Shown piece after piece: positions 1 through 7,760 of a DNA stretch of 59,694 nt (positions are counted from its first letter, which is position 1; the number at the start of each line of letters is the position of its first letter). The notes under the pieces were generated by a model, which saw nothing but the letters and a program-made list of their open reading frames with translations, ran no database searches and was not told where the DNA came from. Source of the DNA: an uncultured Muribaculaceae bacterium (GTDB taxonomy: Bacteria; Bacteroidota; Bacteroidia; Bacteroidales; Muribaculaceae); the NCBI GenBank assembly GCA_944321685.1, contig CALUMH010000018.1, positions 1 to 59,694 on the forward strand. Direction: 5' to 3'. Made by a program: the position numbers and the translations under genes.

Positions 1-327
1 CCACGCACTTATCCTGGCATTCAATATAAGTTCCAATGTTCCGGGCACCGTGAAGTCGCTTGCATTGAAGTCCATATGAAATACCGGATATTCCCGCCAC
101 TCGGTTTCAAGCGAATCGATGGCAAGACCACGGAACAATTCCTTGCGCCCGAGAAAATAGTTCTTCAACGTGGACACAAGCAGGCTCTTACCAAAACGCC
201 GAGGGCGGCTCAAGAAATATATCGTTCCGTCATGCACCAGGTTATATATCAACGCCGTTTTGTCAACATACACATAACCGTCACCGATTATTTTCTCAAA
301 GCTCTGTATGCCTATAGGGTATTTCAT
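1..327 (-). CDS. AAA-ATPase-like protein, N-terminal fragment cut by the window edge
   Basis: The minus strand reads open from an ATG at 327 to the window edge, giving the first 109 residues. They begin MKYPIGIQSFEKIIGDGYVY and contain YVDKT followed by the P-loop-like stretch SRPRRFGKSLL. This pattern is typical of the AAA-ATPase-like/DUF1703 family of Bacteroidales, whose members usually carry a C-terminal PD-(D/E)XK nuclease domain; that part lies outside the window. The biological role of the family is not settled, and it is often multicopy. The start lies 14 nt after the stop of the upstream GNAT gene, with GGAGGAAAAA just ahead of that stop, so co-transcription is possible. Confidence 0.75.
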   Translation of the reverse strand, partial: MKYPIGIQSFEKIIGDGYVYVDKTALIYNLVHDGTIYFLSRPRRFGKSLLVSTLKNYFLGRKELFRGLAIDSLETEWREYPVFHMDFNASDFTVPGTLELILNARISAW

Positions 328-340
328 AACATCACATTCA

Positions 341-901
341 TTATTTTTCCTCCATGTGCTCAGCCGGGTCATAAAGCATTCCTGTGCACAGGCACATACG
401 ACGACCGTTACGTTGCAGGATATCAAAATTCACGCAGCTTTCACAACCTCGCCAAAATGCCTCATCATCGGTAAGCGAAGGAAATGTTACCGGGCGATAA
501 CCAAGCTCGTTGTTCATTTTCATTACAGCTTCTCCGGTTGTGAGGCTGAAAATCTTGGCATTCGGAAACATTTCGCGTGAAAGATCGAAAATTCGCCGTT
601 TTATAAGTTTTGCGAGACCTATGCCTCGGAACTTCGGAGCTACAATCAGTCCGGAATTTGCAACAAAAGTCTTATTACTCCAACTTTCTATATAACTAAA
701 TCCTGCAAATTCTTCACCTTTATACAAGGCCAATACGGCTTTCCCCTCTATCATTTTCTGCTTCACATATTCGGGGGAACGCTTGGCGATACCTGTACCA
801 CGCACCTTGGCGGCATGGTTAATTGTCTCAAGCACCTCGTCCACATATTTCACATGGCCGGCATTGGCGACAACAATTTCGATGTCATTAATATCAATCA
901 T
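341..901 (-). CDS. GNAT acyltransferase, likely N-acylglutamate synthase of arginine synthesis
   Basis: This is a 186-residue GNAT-fold protein if translation starts at the ATG at 901. An ATG at 940 and a TTG at 946 would lengthen it, but the 901 start places the first strand (EIVVANAG) where relatives have it. The acyl-CoA binding motif A is visible as VAPKFRGIGLAKLI. The central RGTGIAKRSPEYV segment is characteristic of the Bacteroidales family that sits next to argR and arginine biosynthetic genes. From memory, a Bacteroides thetaiotaomicron relative was assigned by mutant fitness as N-succinylglutamate synthase, replacing ArgA. The adjacent argR agrees with that role, but the usual argG-argC-argD genes do not follow here. 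The substrate is inference. Confidence 0.7.
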   Translation of the reverse strand: MIDINDIEIVVANAGHVKYVDEVLETINHAAKVRGTGIAKRSPEYVKQKMIEGKAVLALYKGEEFAGFSYIESWSNKTFVANSGLIVAPKFRGIGLAKLIKRRIFDLSREMFPNAKIFSLTTGEAVMKMNNELGYRPVTFPSLTDDEAFWRGCESCVNFDILQRNGRRMCLCTGMLYDPAEHMEEK

Positions 902-1009
902 TTCTTTGTTTAAAGGAAAAACATAAAACGAGTATTCCATTGGCAATCAAGAGCCTGCTTAAATCAAGTAGTATTTTCATTACTAAAAACACCCTTGGGA
1001 TCAAACTCC

Positions 1010-1032
1010 TGAATATCACTGAGTGAAATTCA
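1010..1032. promoter_or_regulatory. 23-bp palindrome between argR and the GNAT gene
   Basis: Ten-base arms TGAATATCAC and GTGAAATTCA flank a TGA centre, with 9 of 10 positions complementary. The outer halves TGAAT/ATTCA resemble ARG-box half sites, but the spacing is wider than in the Escherichia coli box. No T-run follows on either strand, so it looks more like a protein site or mRNA hairpin than a terminator. Binding by ArgR is inference. Confidence 0.4.
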
Positions 1033-1046
1033 AGCCTGAACTAAAG

Positions 1047-1547
1047 TTATTCGGCCATACTTTCATCAAGCCCTATCGGGATAAAACGCGCAAGTATATT
1101 CCTTGCTTGTTCGTGCGACACATCTTCCCGTAACATTGCAAAAATCGTATCGGCTCCCGAAATTGTACCGAGAATTTCGGGCGTATGGCTCATATCTATA
1201 TCATAAGCCAAACCGCTGGCATAGCCATTGCGAGTCTTGATGATGGCACAATGCCCCGAGAAATTCAACGACACAAACCCGATGGAATGACTCATTGGTA
1301 ACGACGATTGTCCTTGCGACAACATGGAGTCCTGCAAATTGTTGCCATCGGGAATGATATACATATAATTGCCCATGTCGGTGGCAACTTTGGTGGTTTT
1401 AAGAATTTTCAGGTCTCGCGACAAGGTGGCTTGTGTCACCACGTGTCCGCGAGCCGCAAGCAGCCTTGCCAGCTCGTCTTGGCTGCCTATGCAGTTCTTC
1501 TTTATCAACTCCACGATGAGTTGCAATCTTGTGCGTTTATTTTTCAT
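1047..1547 (-). CDS. argR: Arginine repressor ArgR
   Basis: This 166-residue protein is an ArgR/AhrC transcriptional regulator. The N-terminal winged helix-turn-helix (about residues 1-70) contains the DNA-contacting Ser-Arg pair in TLSRDL (41-46). The C-terminal hexamerisation and arginine-binding domain contains GTISGADTIF (127-136). ArgR proteins repress arginine synthesis genes when arginine is plentiful. The downstream GNAT gene, 145 nt away counting from its preferred start, is its likely operon partner and target. Upstream lie a promoter-like TAAATTTG, a 12-bp palindrome and a long inverted repeat in the presumed leader, which suggest autoregulation. The family assignment is certain. 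Confidence 0.95.
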   Translation of the reverse strand: MKNKRTRLQLIVELIKKNCIGSQDELARLLAARGHVVTQATLSRDLKILKTTKVATDMGNYMYIIPDGNNLQDSMLSQGQSSLPMSHSIGFVSLNFSGHCAIIKTRNGYASGLAYDIDMSHTPEILGTISGADTIFAMLREDVSHEQARNILARFIPIGLDESMAE

Positions 1548-1570
1548 AAAAATGCCAATTTGTAGAAAAG

Positions 1571-1623
1571 TGCGTCAAAACACACACGTCGATTTTGTAG
1601 ATTGCCGTGCGTGTTTTGACACA
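1571..1623. repeat. 18-bp inverted repeat in the argR leader
   Basis: Arms at 1571-1588 (TGCGTCAAAACACACACG) and 1606-1623 match in 16 of 18 positions around a 17-base loop. It lies downstream of the 3' end of the esterase gene and between the putative argR start site and the argR ATG. On the minus strand it is followed by GCACTTTTC, so it could end esterase transcription. If the argR promoter at 1640-1647 is right, the hairpin would also lie inside the argR leader RNA. Confidence 0.5.
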
Positions 1624-1639
1624 ATTCTCTATTCCATTG

Positions 1640-1670
1640 CAAATTTAATTACAAAATTGCAATCGATTGC
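1640..1670 (-). promoter_or_regulatory. Putative argR promoter with overlapping 12-bp palindrome
   Basis: The minus strand carries TAAATTTG (1640-1647), matching the Bacteroidetes -7 consensus TAnnTTTG. Just upstream, GCAATCGATTGC (1659-1670) is a perfect palindrome placed where the -33 contact would fall; no good TTTG is seen there. The arrangement would suit a repressor operator, but it rests on sequence pattern only. Confidence 0.4.
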
Positions 1671-1730
1671 GATATTTGTAGTGAAAAATGTATTTTTATT
1701 CGTTTTTTTAACTATGATATTGGATTTATA

Positions 1731-2621
1731 TCATTCGGCGGTATCTTCAAGCTCATTGAACGCCTTTTGGATAAACAAAAGTTGATAATCGAGCGAATTG
1801 CTCCAATACTCGGCATTATGTGCACCCGGACGTTCGATATAATCATGCGGAATTTTCCTGTCGAGCATGGCTTTATGCAAATTACGGTTTACTTCAAGGA
1901 AAAAATCCTCGGTGCCACAGTCGATAAGGATTTTTTGTCCTTCATTTCCGGCACCGTTTTCAATCAAATAAATCACCGAATGCTCTTTCCACCTTTCGGT
2001 ATTGGAAGAATATTCACCAAGTGCGTCTTTCATGTTCCAATTATCGGGAAACGGTGTAATATCAACGCCGCCGCTCATGCTGCAACAAATACCAAATACA
2101 TCGGGGTGCCGCAGCCCGAGCCACAGACTGCCATGGCCACCCATGCTGTAACCGCATACCGCACGCATACGGGGGTCGGTAATCGTGCGATAATTATCAT
2201 CGATGTATCCCACAAGTTCGGTGGCCACATAAGTCTCGAATTGCAGATTGACGTTTACCGGAGAATCCCAATACCAACTGTTCTGCCCGTCGGGGCATAC
2301 GAAAATCACACCGAGCTCCGAGGCAAGATAATCAAGGTCGGGACGTATTATTCCCCAAGAACCGTAATCGCCACCATGCCCGTTAAGCAGATATACAACC
2401 GGATATATGACATCTGCCGACTCTTCATCGAAGTATTGTGACGGTAACACGATTGTATTTTTAATCATTCGTCCCATCTTGGTGCTTAGTACCTCGATGG
2501 TATCGGCCTGATTGGGAAGAAATCCGTCATCTATCAATGAGTCGTCTTGAGCCCAAGAGCCGAAAACGGTTGCCGACATAATGGCAACCACCATAAAAAA
2601 ATGTTTTACGTCGTTAAGCAT
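1731..2621 (-). CDS. Secreted esterase D-type alpha/beta hydrolase
   Basis: This 296-residue protein starts at the ATG at 2621. An in-frame ATG at 2654 exists, but a TAATTTTG promoter element at 2663-2670 would leave that start almost leaderless. A hydrophobic signal peptide ends near SWAQ. The esterase fold (PF00756) shows the nucleophile elbow GYSMGG (Ser159), an aspartate in CGTED (Asp239) and a histidine in GAHN (His268). Relatives include feruloyl, acetylxylan and tributyrin-type esterases that remove acyl groups from glycans or small esters in the periplasm or outside the cell. No carbohydrate gene is adjacent, so the substrate cannot be named. Confidence 0.85.
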   Translation of the reverse strand: MLNDVKHFFMVVAIMSATVFGSWAQDDSLIDDGFLPNQADTIEVLSTKMGRMIKNTIVLPSQYFDEESADVIYPVVYLLNGHGGDYGSWGIIRPDLDYLASELGVIFVCPDGQNSWYWDSPVNVNLQFETYVATELVGYIDDNYRTITDPRMRAVCGYSMGGHGSLWLGLRHPDVFGICCSMSGGVDITPFPDNWNMKDALGEYSSNTERWKEHSVIYLIENGAGNEGQKILIDCGTEDFFLEVNRNLHKAMLDRKIPHDYIERPGAHNAEYWSNSLDYQLLFIQKAFNELEDTAE

Positions 2622-2710
2622 AGTGTGAAATGTTTTAATCTGTAGGAATTGCATAACGAGTGCAAAATTAGGTCAAATTTTGCGAATAACGATTGTTTTC
2701 CCTAAGCTTT

Positions 2711-3133
2711 TTACATCGATTCGGCACATCGAGGACATATACCCTTTACCATGTAATTAATCGAATGCATCGTGAATCCTTCGGGCATTTCAATGGCAGG
2801 AATATGTATCGACTTAAAGCAATATGTGCGATGGCAGCGTTCACAATAGAAATGTGTGTGCATATCGTCGATAGTGCACTCGTCCTCGCCGTCACACATC
2901 TCATAGCGTAGTGTTCCACTGCCGTCTTCAAGAGCATGAACCACATGATTTGCCGCAAACAGTGTAAGCACCCTAAAAATGCTGGAACGGTCCATTGTAC
3001 CTATAATTTCATCGAGCTCGGCCAGCGACACAGGCCCGGCCGCAGCAATCAAGGCTTTAATCACAATTATGCGATTCGACGTAGGCTTCACGCCTTTCTT
3101 TTCAAGTATAGGACAATCGTGGTAACATTCCAT
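2711..3133 (-). CDS. Fur-family metal or peroxide regulator
   Basis: This 140-residue protein is a Fur superfamily repressor. The chosen start at 3133 gives MECYHDC; a longer reading from 3160 would begin inside the preceding terminator hairpin. The N-terminal winged helix spans about residues 15-70 (SSIFRVLTLF). The HTHFYCERC segment and a second pair CPRC (133/136), with 97/100, form the four-cysteine structural zinc site. Fur, Zur and PerR cannot be separated by eye. The gene is alone between the esterase and yebC, and its start lies just past the yebC terminator, so it may depend on partial read-through or on a promoter hidden in that region. Confidence 0.85.
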   Translation of the reverse strand: MECYHDCPILEKKGVKPTSNRIIVIKALIAAAGPVSLAELDEIIGTMDRSSIFRVLTLFAANHVVHALEDGSGTLRYEMCDGEDECTIDDMHTHFYCERCHRTYCFKSIHIPAIEMPEGFTMHSINYMVKGICPRCAESM

Positions 3134-3147
3134 AAAACAAATCCGAA

Positions 3148-3183
3148 AGGGCTGTCTCAAAATTTATATTTTAAAACAGCCCT
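3148..3183 (-). terminator. Rho-independent terminator after yebC
   Basis: On the minus strand AGGGCTGTTTTAAAAT pairs with ATTTTGAGACAGCCCT (14 of 16) across a short AT loop. TTTCGGATTTGTTTT follows. It lies 28 bases after the yebC stop. Confidence 0.75.
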
Positions 3184-3211
3184 CGCTATAAATAAGTACA
3201 ACCTTCTATAT

Positions 3212-3940
3212 TTATTCTTCGCTGTCGTCTTCTTTCATATTGTGGAAGACATTCTGCACATCATCGTCATCCTCGAATTTTTCGAGCAATTTTTCAACGG
3301 TTTCACGTTGCTCGGGGGTAACGTCTTTTACATCGTTGGGTATGCGGACAAATTCCGAACTGATGATTTCGAAACCATTATCCTCAAGATACTTTTGTAT
3401 GCCCGAATTATCTTCAAAGGCACCATACAGCGTGATACCTTCTTCGTCTTCATCGAGTTCGTCAACACCGTAGTCAATAAGTTCCAGTTCAAGGTCTTCA
3501 AGCGAAACACCGTCCTTCGGCTTGATGTGGAACACACACTTGTGGTCGAAAAGGAACGACAAGCTACCCGATGTGCCAAGGTTGCCGCCAAACTTGTTGA
3601 AGTAGCTGCGCACATTGGCAACGGTACGAGTGTTATTGTCGGTAGCCGTTTCCACAAGAATTGCAATGCCGAATGGTCCGTATCCCTCGAATACCACTTC
3701 TTTGTAGTCGGAAGCATCTTTGTCGGTAGCTTTTTTGATGGCACGTTCAACAGTGTCCTTGGGCATATTGGCTGCCTTTGCGTTGGCCATCAAGGCCCTC
3801 AGTCGGGAGTTTGACGTGGGGTCGGGACCACCCGATTTCACGGCTATGGTGATTTCCTTACCAATTTTGGTGAATGTGCGGGACATATTTCCCCAACGTT
3901 TCAGCTTTCTTGCTTTGCGATATTCAAACGCTCTTCCCAT
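3212..3940 (-). CDS. yebC: YebC/PmpR-family protein
   Basis: This 242-residue protein has the usual family length and N-terminus (MGRAFEYRKARKLKRW) and the conserved AKAANMPKDTVERAI and GPFGIAI segments. YebC proteins were long called transcriptional regulators; recent work links several to relief of ribosome stalling at proline-rich stretches. The C-terminus is acidic (EDDDDVQN, KEDDSEE). It follows pheT by 44 bases on the same strand and is followed by a strong terminator, so pheT-yebC is probably one transcript. Confidence 0.9.
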   Translation of the reverse strand: MGRAFEYRKARKLKRWGNMSRTFTKIGKEITIAVKSGGPDPTSNSRLRALMANAKAANMPKDTVERAIKKATDKDASDYKEVVFEGYGPFGIAILVETATDNNTRTVANVRSYFNKFGGNLGTSGSLSFLFDHKCVFHIKPKDGVSLEDLELELIDYGVDELDEDEEGITLYGAFEDNSGIQKYLEDNGFEIISSEFVRIPNDVKDVTPEQRETVEKLLEKFEDDDDVQNVFHNMKEDDSEE

Positions 3941-3984
3941 ATACTATTAAATCTGTTCTATGTATTTTTATATTGTATTAATTA

Positions 3985-6447
3985 TTATCTCAGTTTTGCA
4001 TCGAGTTGCTTTTGCAAATTGGCGATGATTTTATTCATCGTTGCATCTATTTGTTTGTCTTGCAACGTCTTTTCATCGTCTTGCAACGTCATGCTTATTG
4101 CATATGATTTTTTACCTGCTTCAAGGTTCTTGCCTTCATACACGTCAAACAGAGTTACACTGCGCAGCAACTTGCGTTCGGACTGACGTACCACCTGCTC
4201 GATTTGCGCAAATGTAACCGACTTATCAACAAGCAAAGCGAGGTCGCGCTTGACCGGTTGCGTCTTGGGCAGATCGGTGAATGTCACGCTCTTTTTCATC
4301 GTCATCTTCACCAATGCATCCCAGTTGAGTTGTGCAAAAAACACATCCTGGTCAATGTCGAATTTCCTGCGCACTGCCGGCTTAATTATGCCTAATTCGC
4401 CTATCTGTTTGCCTGTCTTGTGCTTCAACACAAGCGCAGCCGAATATATTTCATCGGAGACCTGTTCGGCAACAATTTCCTTGTCGCTCAACCCGATACG
4501 GGCAAACAAGTTCTCTACAACAGCTTTCAAGTCATATACCGTGAATTTTCGTTCCTTGTCGTTCCAGTTTGCATCGTGGTTATTTCCACTCATCCATATT
4601 CCCATGCTTGTGTGTTCAGAATATGGAGCAAGCAACTTTTCGCTGCAATCAACAGTCGGGTCGAAGCGATACACGTTACCGAATTCATAAAACCGCAAAT
4701 TGGCGGCTTTGTGGTTGATATTGTGTGCAATGCTCTCAAGCCCACCGTAAAGCAACGTTTGCCGCAACACCCCAAGGTCGTTGCTGAGCGGATTGAGCAA
4801 CTTCACACAATTGTCGATGGGATAAGCAGCCGACCCTTCATAGTAAGAAACGGCTGTAAGCGAATTGTTAAGTATCTCGTTAAACCCGGCAGCCGTAAGT
4901 TGCTCCGATACCAACGTTTGCAGTTGCTGCTTAACGTCGATTTCGCCTTTATACGACAAACTGCTGTGTACGGTGTCACCAAATTCCACGTTATTATAGC
5001 CATATACGCGCAACAAGTCTTCCACCACGTCGCACGGGCGTTGCACGTCCACACGGTAAGTCGGCACAAGCAACTCAAGTGCCGTGTCAGATTCCGAGGT
5101 AATTTCAATTTCAAGGCTTTTCAAAATACCTTTTATGGTTTCTTTGCCTATCTCTTTGCCTATAAGGCTATCCACATAGCCATATTCGAGCGTCACCGGG
5201 AATGCAGGGAACTCTTGGCTCTTTATATCAACGATGTCACCACAAATCTCACCACCGGCAAGTTCCTTGACAAGCATGGCGGCAATCTTCAGGAACTTTA
5301 CCGTGGTATTAGGGTCGATGCCGCGTTCAAAGCGGAACGACGAGTCGGTGTTCAAGCCCTGCCTGCGAGCCGTCTTGCGAACCCAAGTGGGATTGAAGTA
5401 AGCCGATTCAAGGAAAATGTCGGTAGTCGTATCGGTCACACCCGAATCAAGGCCTCCGAACACTCCGCCTATGCACATCGGTTCCTCGGCATTGCATATC
5501 ATCAAGTCATGGTCGGTAAGGGTACGTTCCACCTCATCGAGAGTGGTGAACTTCGTACCTTCGTCCACGGTTCTCACCACGACTTTTCCACCTTTCACCT
5601 TTGCAAGGTCGAAACAGTGGAGCGGTTGGTTAAACGCAAGCAATACGAAATTGGTGATGTCAACGATGTTGTTTATAGGACGCTGCCCGACGGTGGTAAG
5701 GTAATCTTTCAGCCACTTGGGACTTTCTTGCACCTTTATATTACGAATTGTCACGCCGCTATAACGCGGGCAAGCCTCGGTATTCTCCACCGCTACCGCA
5801 ATTGCGCCATCGTGGCGGTCGCTATGGTAACCATCGGTCGAGGGCATACGCAAATTTCCGTTTTTGCCGTGCAATGCAAGCCATGCCGACAAGTCGCGAG
5901 CCACACCATAGTGCGATGCAGCATCTATGCGGTTGGGAGTGAGATCCACTTCAAGCACATAGTCGTCGGTAATATTGTAATATTCCCTGGCCGGAGTTCC
6001 GGGAACCGTGTCGGCAGGCAATACGATGATACCGTCGTGCGAGGTGCCTACACCTATCTCATCTTCGGCGCAAATCATTCCAAATGATTCCACGCCGCGT
6101 ATCTTTGATTTCTTGATTACAAATTCCTTGTCTCCGTCATAAAGCTTGGTACCAAGAGTAGCGACAATCACATGCTGTCCTGCGGCCACATTGGGTGCGC
6201 CGCACACTATTTGCACCGGTACACCATCGCCCAGGTTTACTGTGGTAACGTGCAAATGGTCGCTATCGGGGTGTGCTTCGCAAGTAAGCACTTCGCCTAT
6301 CACAAGGCCTTGCAAGCCGCCTTTTATCGACTCTGCTTTTTCTACCGAACCGGTTTCAAGGCCGAGCGAAGTCAGGGCATCAGCCGTTTCTTGGGGAGTA
6401 AGGTCGATATCGACATACTCTTTAAGCCAATTATATGAAATATTCAT
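3985..6447 (-). CDS. pheT: Phenylalanine-tRNA ligase beta subunit
   Basis: This 820-residue protein is the large subunit of the alpha2-beta2 enzyme that charges tRNA-Phe. The N-terminus NISYNWLKEYVD is diagnostic. An EMAP/OB tRNA-binding domain follows at about 40-150, then B3/B4 and B5 domains, a catalytic-like core, and a C-terminal ferredoxin-fold anticodon-binding domain (FTDLPKTQPVKRDLALLVD). The length is normal. The catalytic alpha subunit gene pheS is not in this window. A TAAATTTG -7 element on the minus strand at 6547-6554 could be the promoter, giving a leader of about 90 bases. Confidence 0.97.
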   Translation of the reverse strand: MNISYNWLKEYVDIDLTPQETADALTSLGLETGSVEKAESIKGGLQGLVIGEVLTCEAHPDSDHLHVTTVNLGDGVPVQIVCGAPNVAAGQHVIVATLGTKLYDGDKEFVIKKSKIRGVESFGMICAEDEIGVGTSHDGIIVLPADTVPGTPAREYYNITDDYVLEVDLTPNRIDAASHYGVARDLSAWLALHGKNGNLRMPSTDGYHSDRHDGAIAVAVENTEACPRYSGVTIRNIKVQESPKWLKDYLTTVGQRPINNIVDITNFVLLAFNQPLHCFDLAKVKGGKVVVRTVDEGTKFTTLDEVERTLTDHDLMICNAEEPMCIGGVFGGLDSGVTDTTTDIFLESAYFNPTWVRKTARRQGLNTDSSFRFERGIDPNTTVKFLKIAAMLVKELAGGEICGDIVDIKSQEFPAFPVTLEYGYVDSLIGKEIGKETIKGILKSLEIEITSESDTALELLVPTYRVDVQRPCDVVEDLLRVYGYNNVEFGDTVHSSLSYKGEIDVKQQLQTLVSEQLTAAGFNEILNNSLTAVSYYEGSAAYPIDNCVKLLNPLSNDLGVLRQTLLYGGLESIAHNINHKAANLRFYEFGNVYRFDPTVDCSEKLLAPYSEHTSMGIWMSGNNHDANWNDKERKFTVYDLKAVVENLFARIGLSDKEIVAEQVSDEIYSAALVLKHKTGKQIGELGIIKPAVRRKFDIDQDVFFAQLNWDALVKMTMKKSVTFTDLPKTQPVKRDLALLVDKSVTFAQIEQVVRQSERKLLRSVTLFDVYEGKNLEAGKKSYAISMTLQDDEKTLQDKQIDATMNKIIANLQKQLDAKLR

Positions 6448-6731
6448 ATCGTGAATGTGAGTTTATAATCCATTACATCTGCGGCAATTGCACACCGCAA
6501 CACCATCACAGGCACACATACAATACGCCCATGATAAAAATGCGCACAAATTTACGCAAAATCCACGGAATAACCGCAGCATAAGCACATATTTGCACTA
6601 AAAGTTGCATTAGCAGGTTTAATCTGCGCTACTTGAATTGTTATTTGGCGCAATGGCACAATATTCCATGCAAAAATGTCGGTATTCTTTGCAACTATGG
6701 CACAATATATTGCTTTTAACAACAAACGGGA
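6448..6731. other. Non-coding spacer upstream of pheT
   Basis: No gene is visible. It holds the presumed pheT promoter element (6547-6554) and two identical copies of ATGGCACAATAT at 6652-6663 and 6698-6709, 46 bases apart. The stretch is AT-richer than its neighbours. Confidence 0.5.
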
Positions 6732-7113
6732 TTATTGCAATTCACTCACTTCCTTACTCGAAAGTCCGGTCATATTTATGATAACAGCATCGGGCAAACC
6801 CATTCGCTTCATTCTTATGGCAGCCTGACGCATTCCATCAGAGACCCCCTCTTCGCGACCTTCTTTCCAGCCTTATTCACGTTCATTATTCATTACTGCA
6901 AGCTGCGTGCGATAGGCATTGATGCTGGCATCATATTTATCACGCTCCTCAACGCGGTCGTCGACCGCAAATCGATAATTTTTCAAGCCTGTCGAACACG
7001 GCCTTACGTGCCTTAAATGGCATCCTGTCGAGTGTCTCCATATTTTTCAATACATAAATCCAACGCTCAAAATCATTCTCACATTCATCTCCTTCCTTAT
7101 TGAAAGATGGTAA
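6732..7113 (-). pseudogene. Decayed Rpn/PD-(D/E)XK nuclease-family transposase, C-terminal remnant
   Basis: Reading the minus strand from 7113 gives LPSFNKEGDECENDFERW and then YVLKNMETLDRMPFKARKAV, the typical C-terminal half of the Bacteroidales Rpn-like family (PF12784). The frame breaks near 6980 at GAAAAATT, where KLSIC shifts to YRFAVDDRVEERDKYDASIN. A TAA stop then interrupts NNERE-GWKEGREEG, and the usual tail (MTGLSSKEVSELQ) ends at 6732. The catalytic N-terminal half is missing because the remnant starts 18 bases after the TetR stop. It is a dead fragment of a mobile-type nuclease gene. Confidence 0.8.
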
Positions 7114-7130
7114 TTACAGGAATATACAGG

Positions 7131-7760
7131 TCATCTTGGCTGCAATAAGTTAAGCATTTGCTGCATTATGCAAGGTTTCCAGTTGGCAAGCATTTGGTCA
7201 AAAGTCTCCCCGTCTTCAAGCAATGCCGTGCAAACAAGATCTTGAGCAAGGAATGGTGTCAGCAGCATGCCATAAAAATTAAAAAACAAGAAACGCACAG
7301 GAATCCTGTTGAGCTTGCCACTTTCCATTTCGTTTTCAATGCTTAGTATCACAGTTTCAAGTTTCTCCTTTAAGTGCAAGCGAGTTATTGTATCAATCAA
7401 CATACCTGCGTCGCGATTCATTTCCCTTAAAATAAACATGGGCAACCGCGGATTTTGTTTAAACAGAGTAAAATAAGCATCAATCACACCTTCAATGCGA
7501 TCGGCAATTGGCAAACCGCGTTGCATAAGCAACTCATACACCCGTGGCACTATGGCCGAAACTATATCTCCGATAACGGCATGGAACATTTTGTCCTTGG
7601 TGCGGAAATAATAATGCAATGCCGGACGATTGATTTCGGCTCGTGCAGCAATATCGCTCATGCTGGTTTCGGCATACCCTTTCTCAATAAAAAGGGATTT
7701 CGCAGCATCAATGATGCGAGACTCGGTACTGATGCCGTTGTTATCATTGGGTGTACTCAT
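7131..7760 (-). CDS. TetR/AcrR-family transcriptional regulator
   Basis: This 209-residue protein has a TetR helix-turn-helix at about residues 14-62, including MSDIAARAEINRPALHYYF and the following KDKMF. The C-terminal ligand domain is unclassified. Its start overlaps the 3' end of the 1414-residue activase gene by 17 bases, so it is translated from the same message. A perfect 22-bp palindrome at that transcript's start (12012-12033) is the natural candidate operator, which would make this a self-limiting unit. The ligand is unknown; an acyl-CoA or organic acid related to the activase would fit but is inference. Confidence 0.9.
   Translation of the reverse strand: MSTPNDNNGISTESRIIDAAKSLFIEKGYAETSMSDIAARAEINRPALHYYFRTKDKMFHAVIGDIVSAIVPRVYELLMQRGLPIADRIEGVIDAYFTLFKQNPRLPMFILREMNRDAGMLIDTITRLHLKEKLETVILSIENEMESGKLNRIPVRFLFFNFYGMLLTPFLAQDLVCTALLEDGETFDQMLANWKPCIMQQMLNLLQPR

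Noticed and set aside
4420..6087. Long plus-strand open frame of 555 codons
   Set aside because: It lies wholly antisense to pheT and its protein has no recognisable domain; such mirror frames are common opposite conserved genes with this base composition.
6735..7016. Plus-strand open frame of 93 codons in the pheT-TetR spacer
   Set aside because: The minus strand here clearly encodes the Rpn-like remnant, so the plus frame is a shadow.
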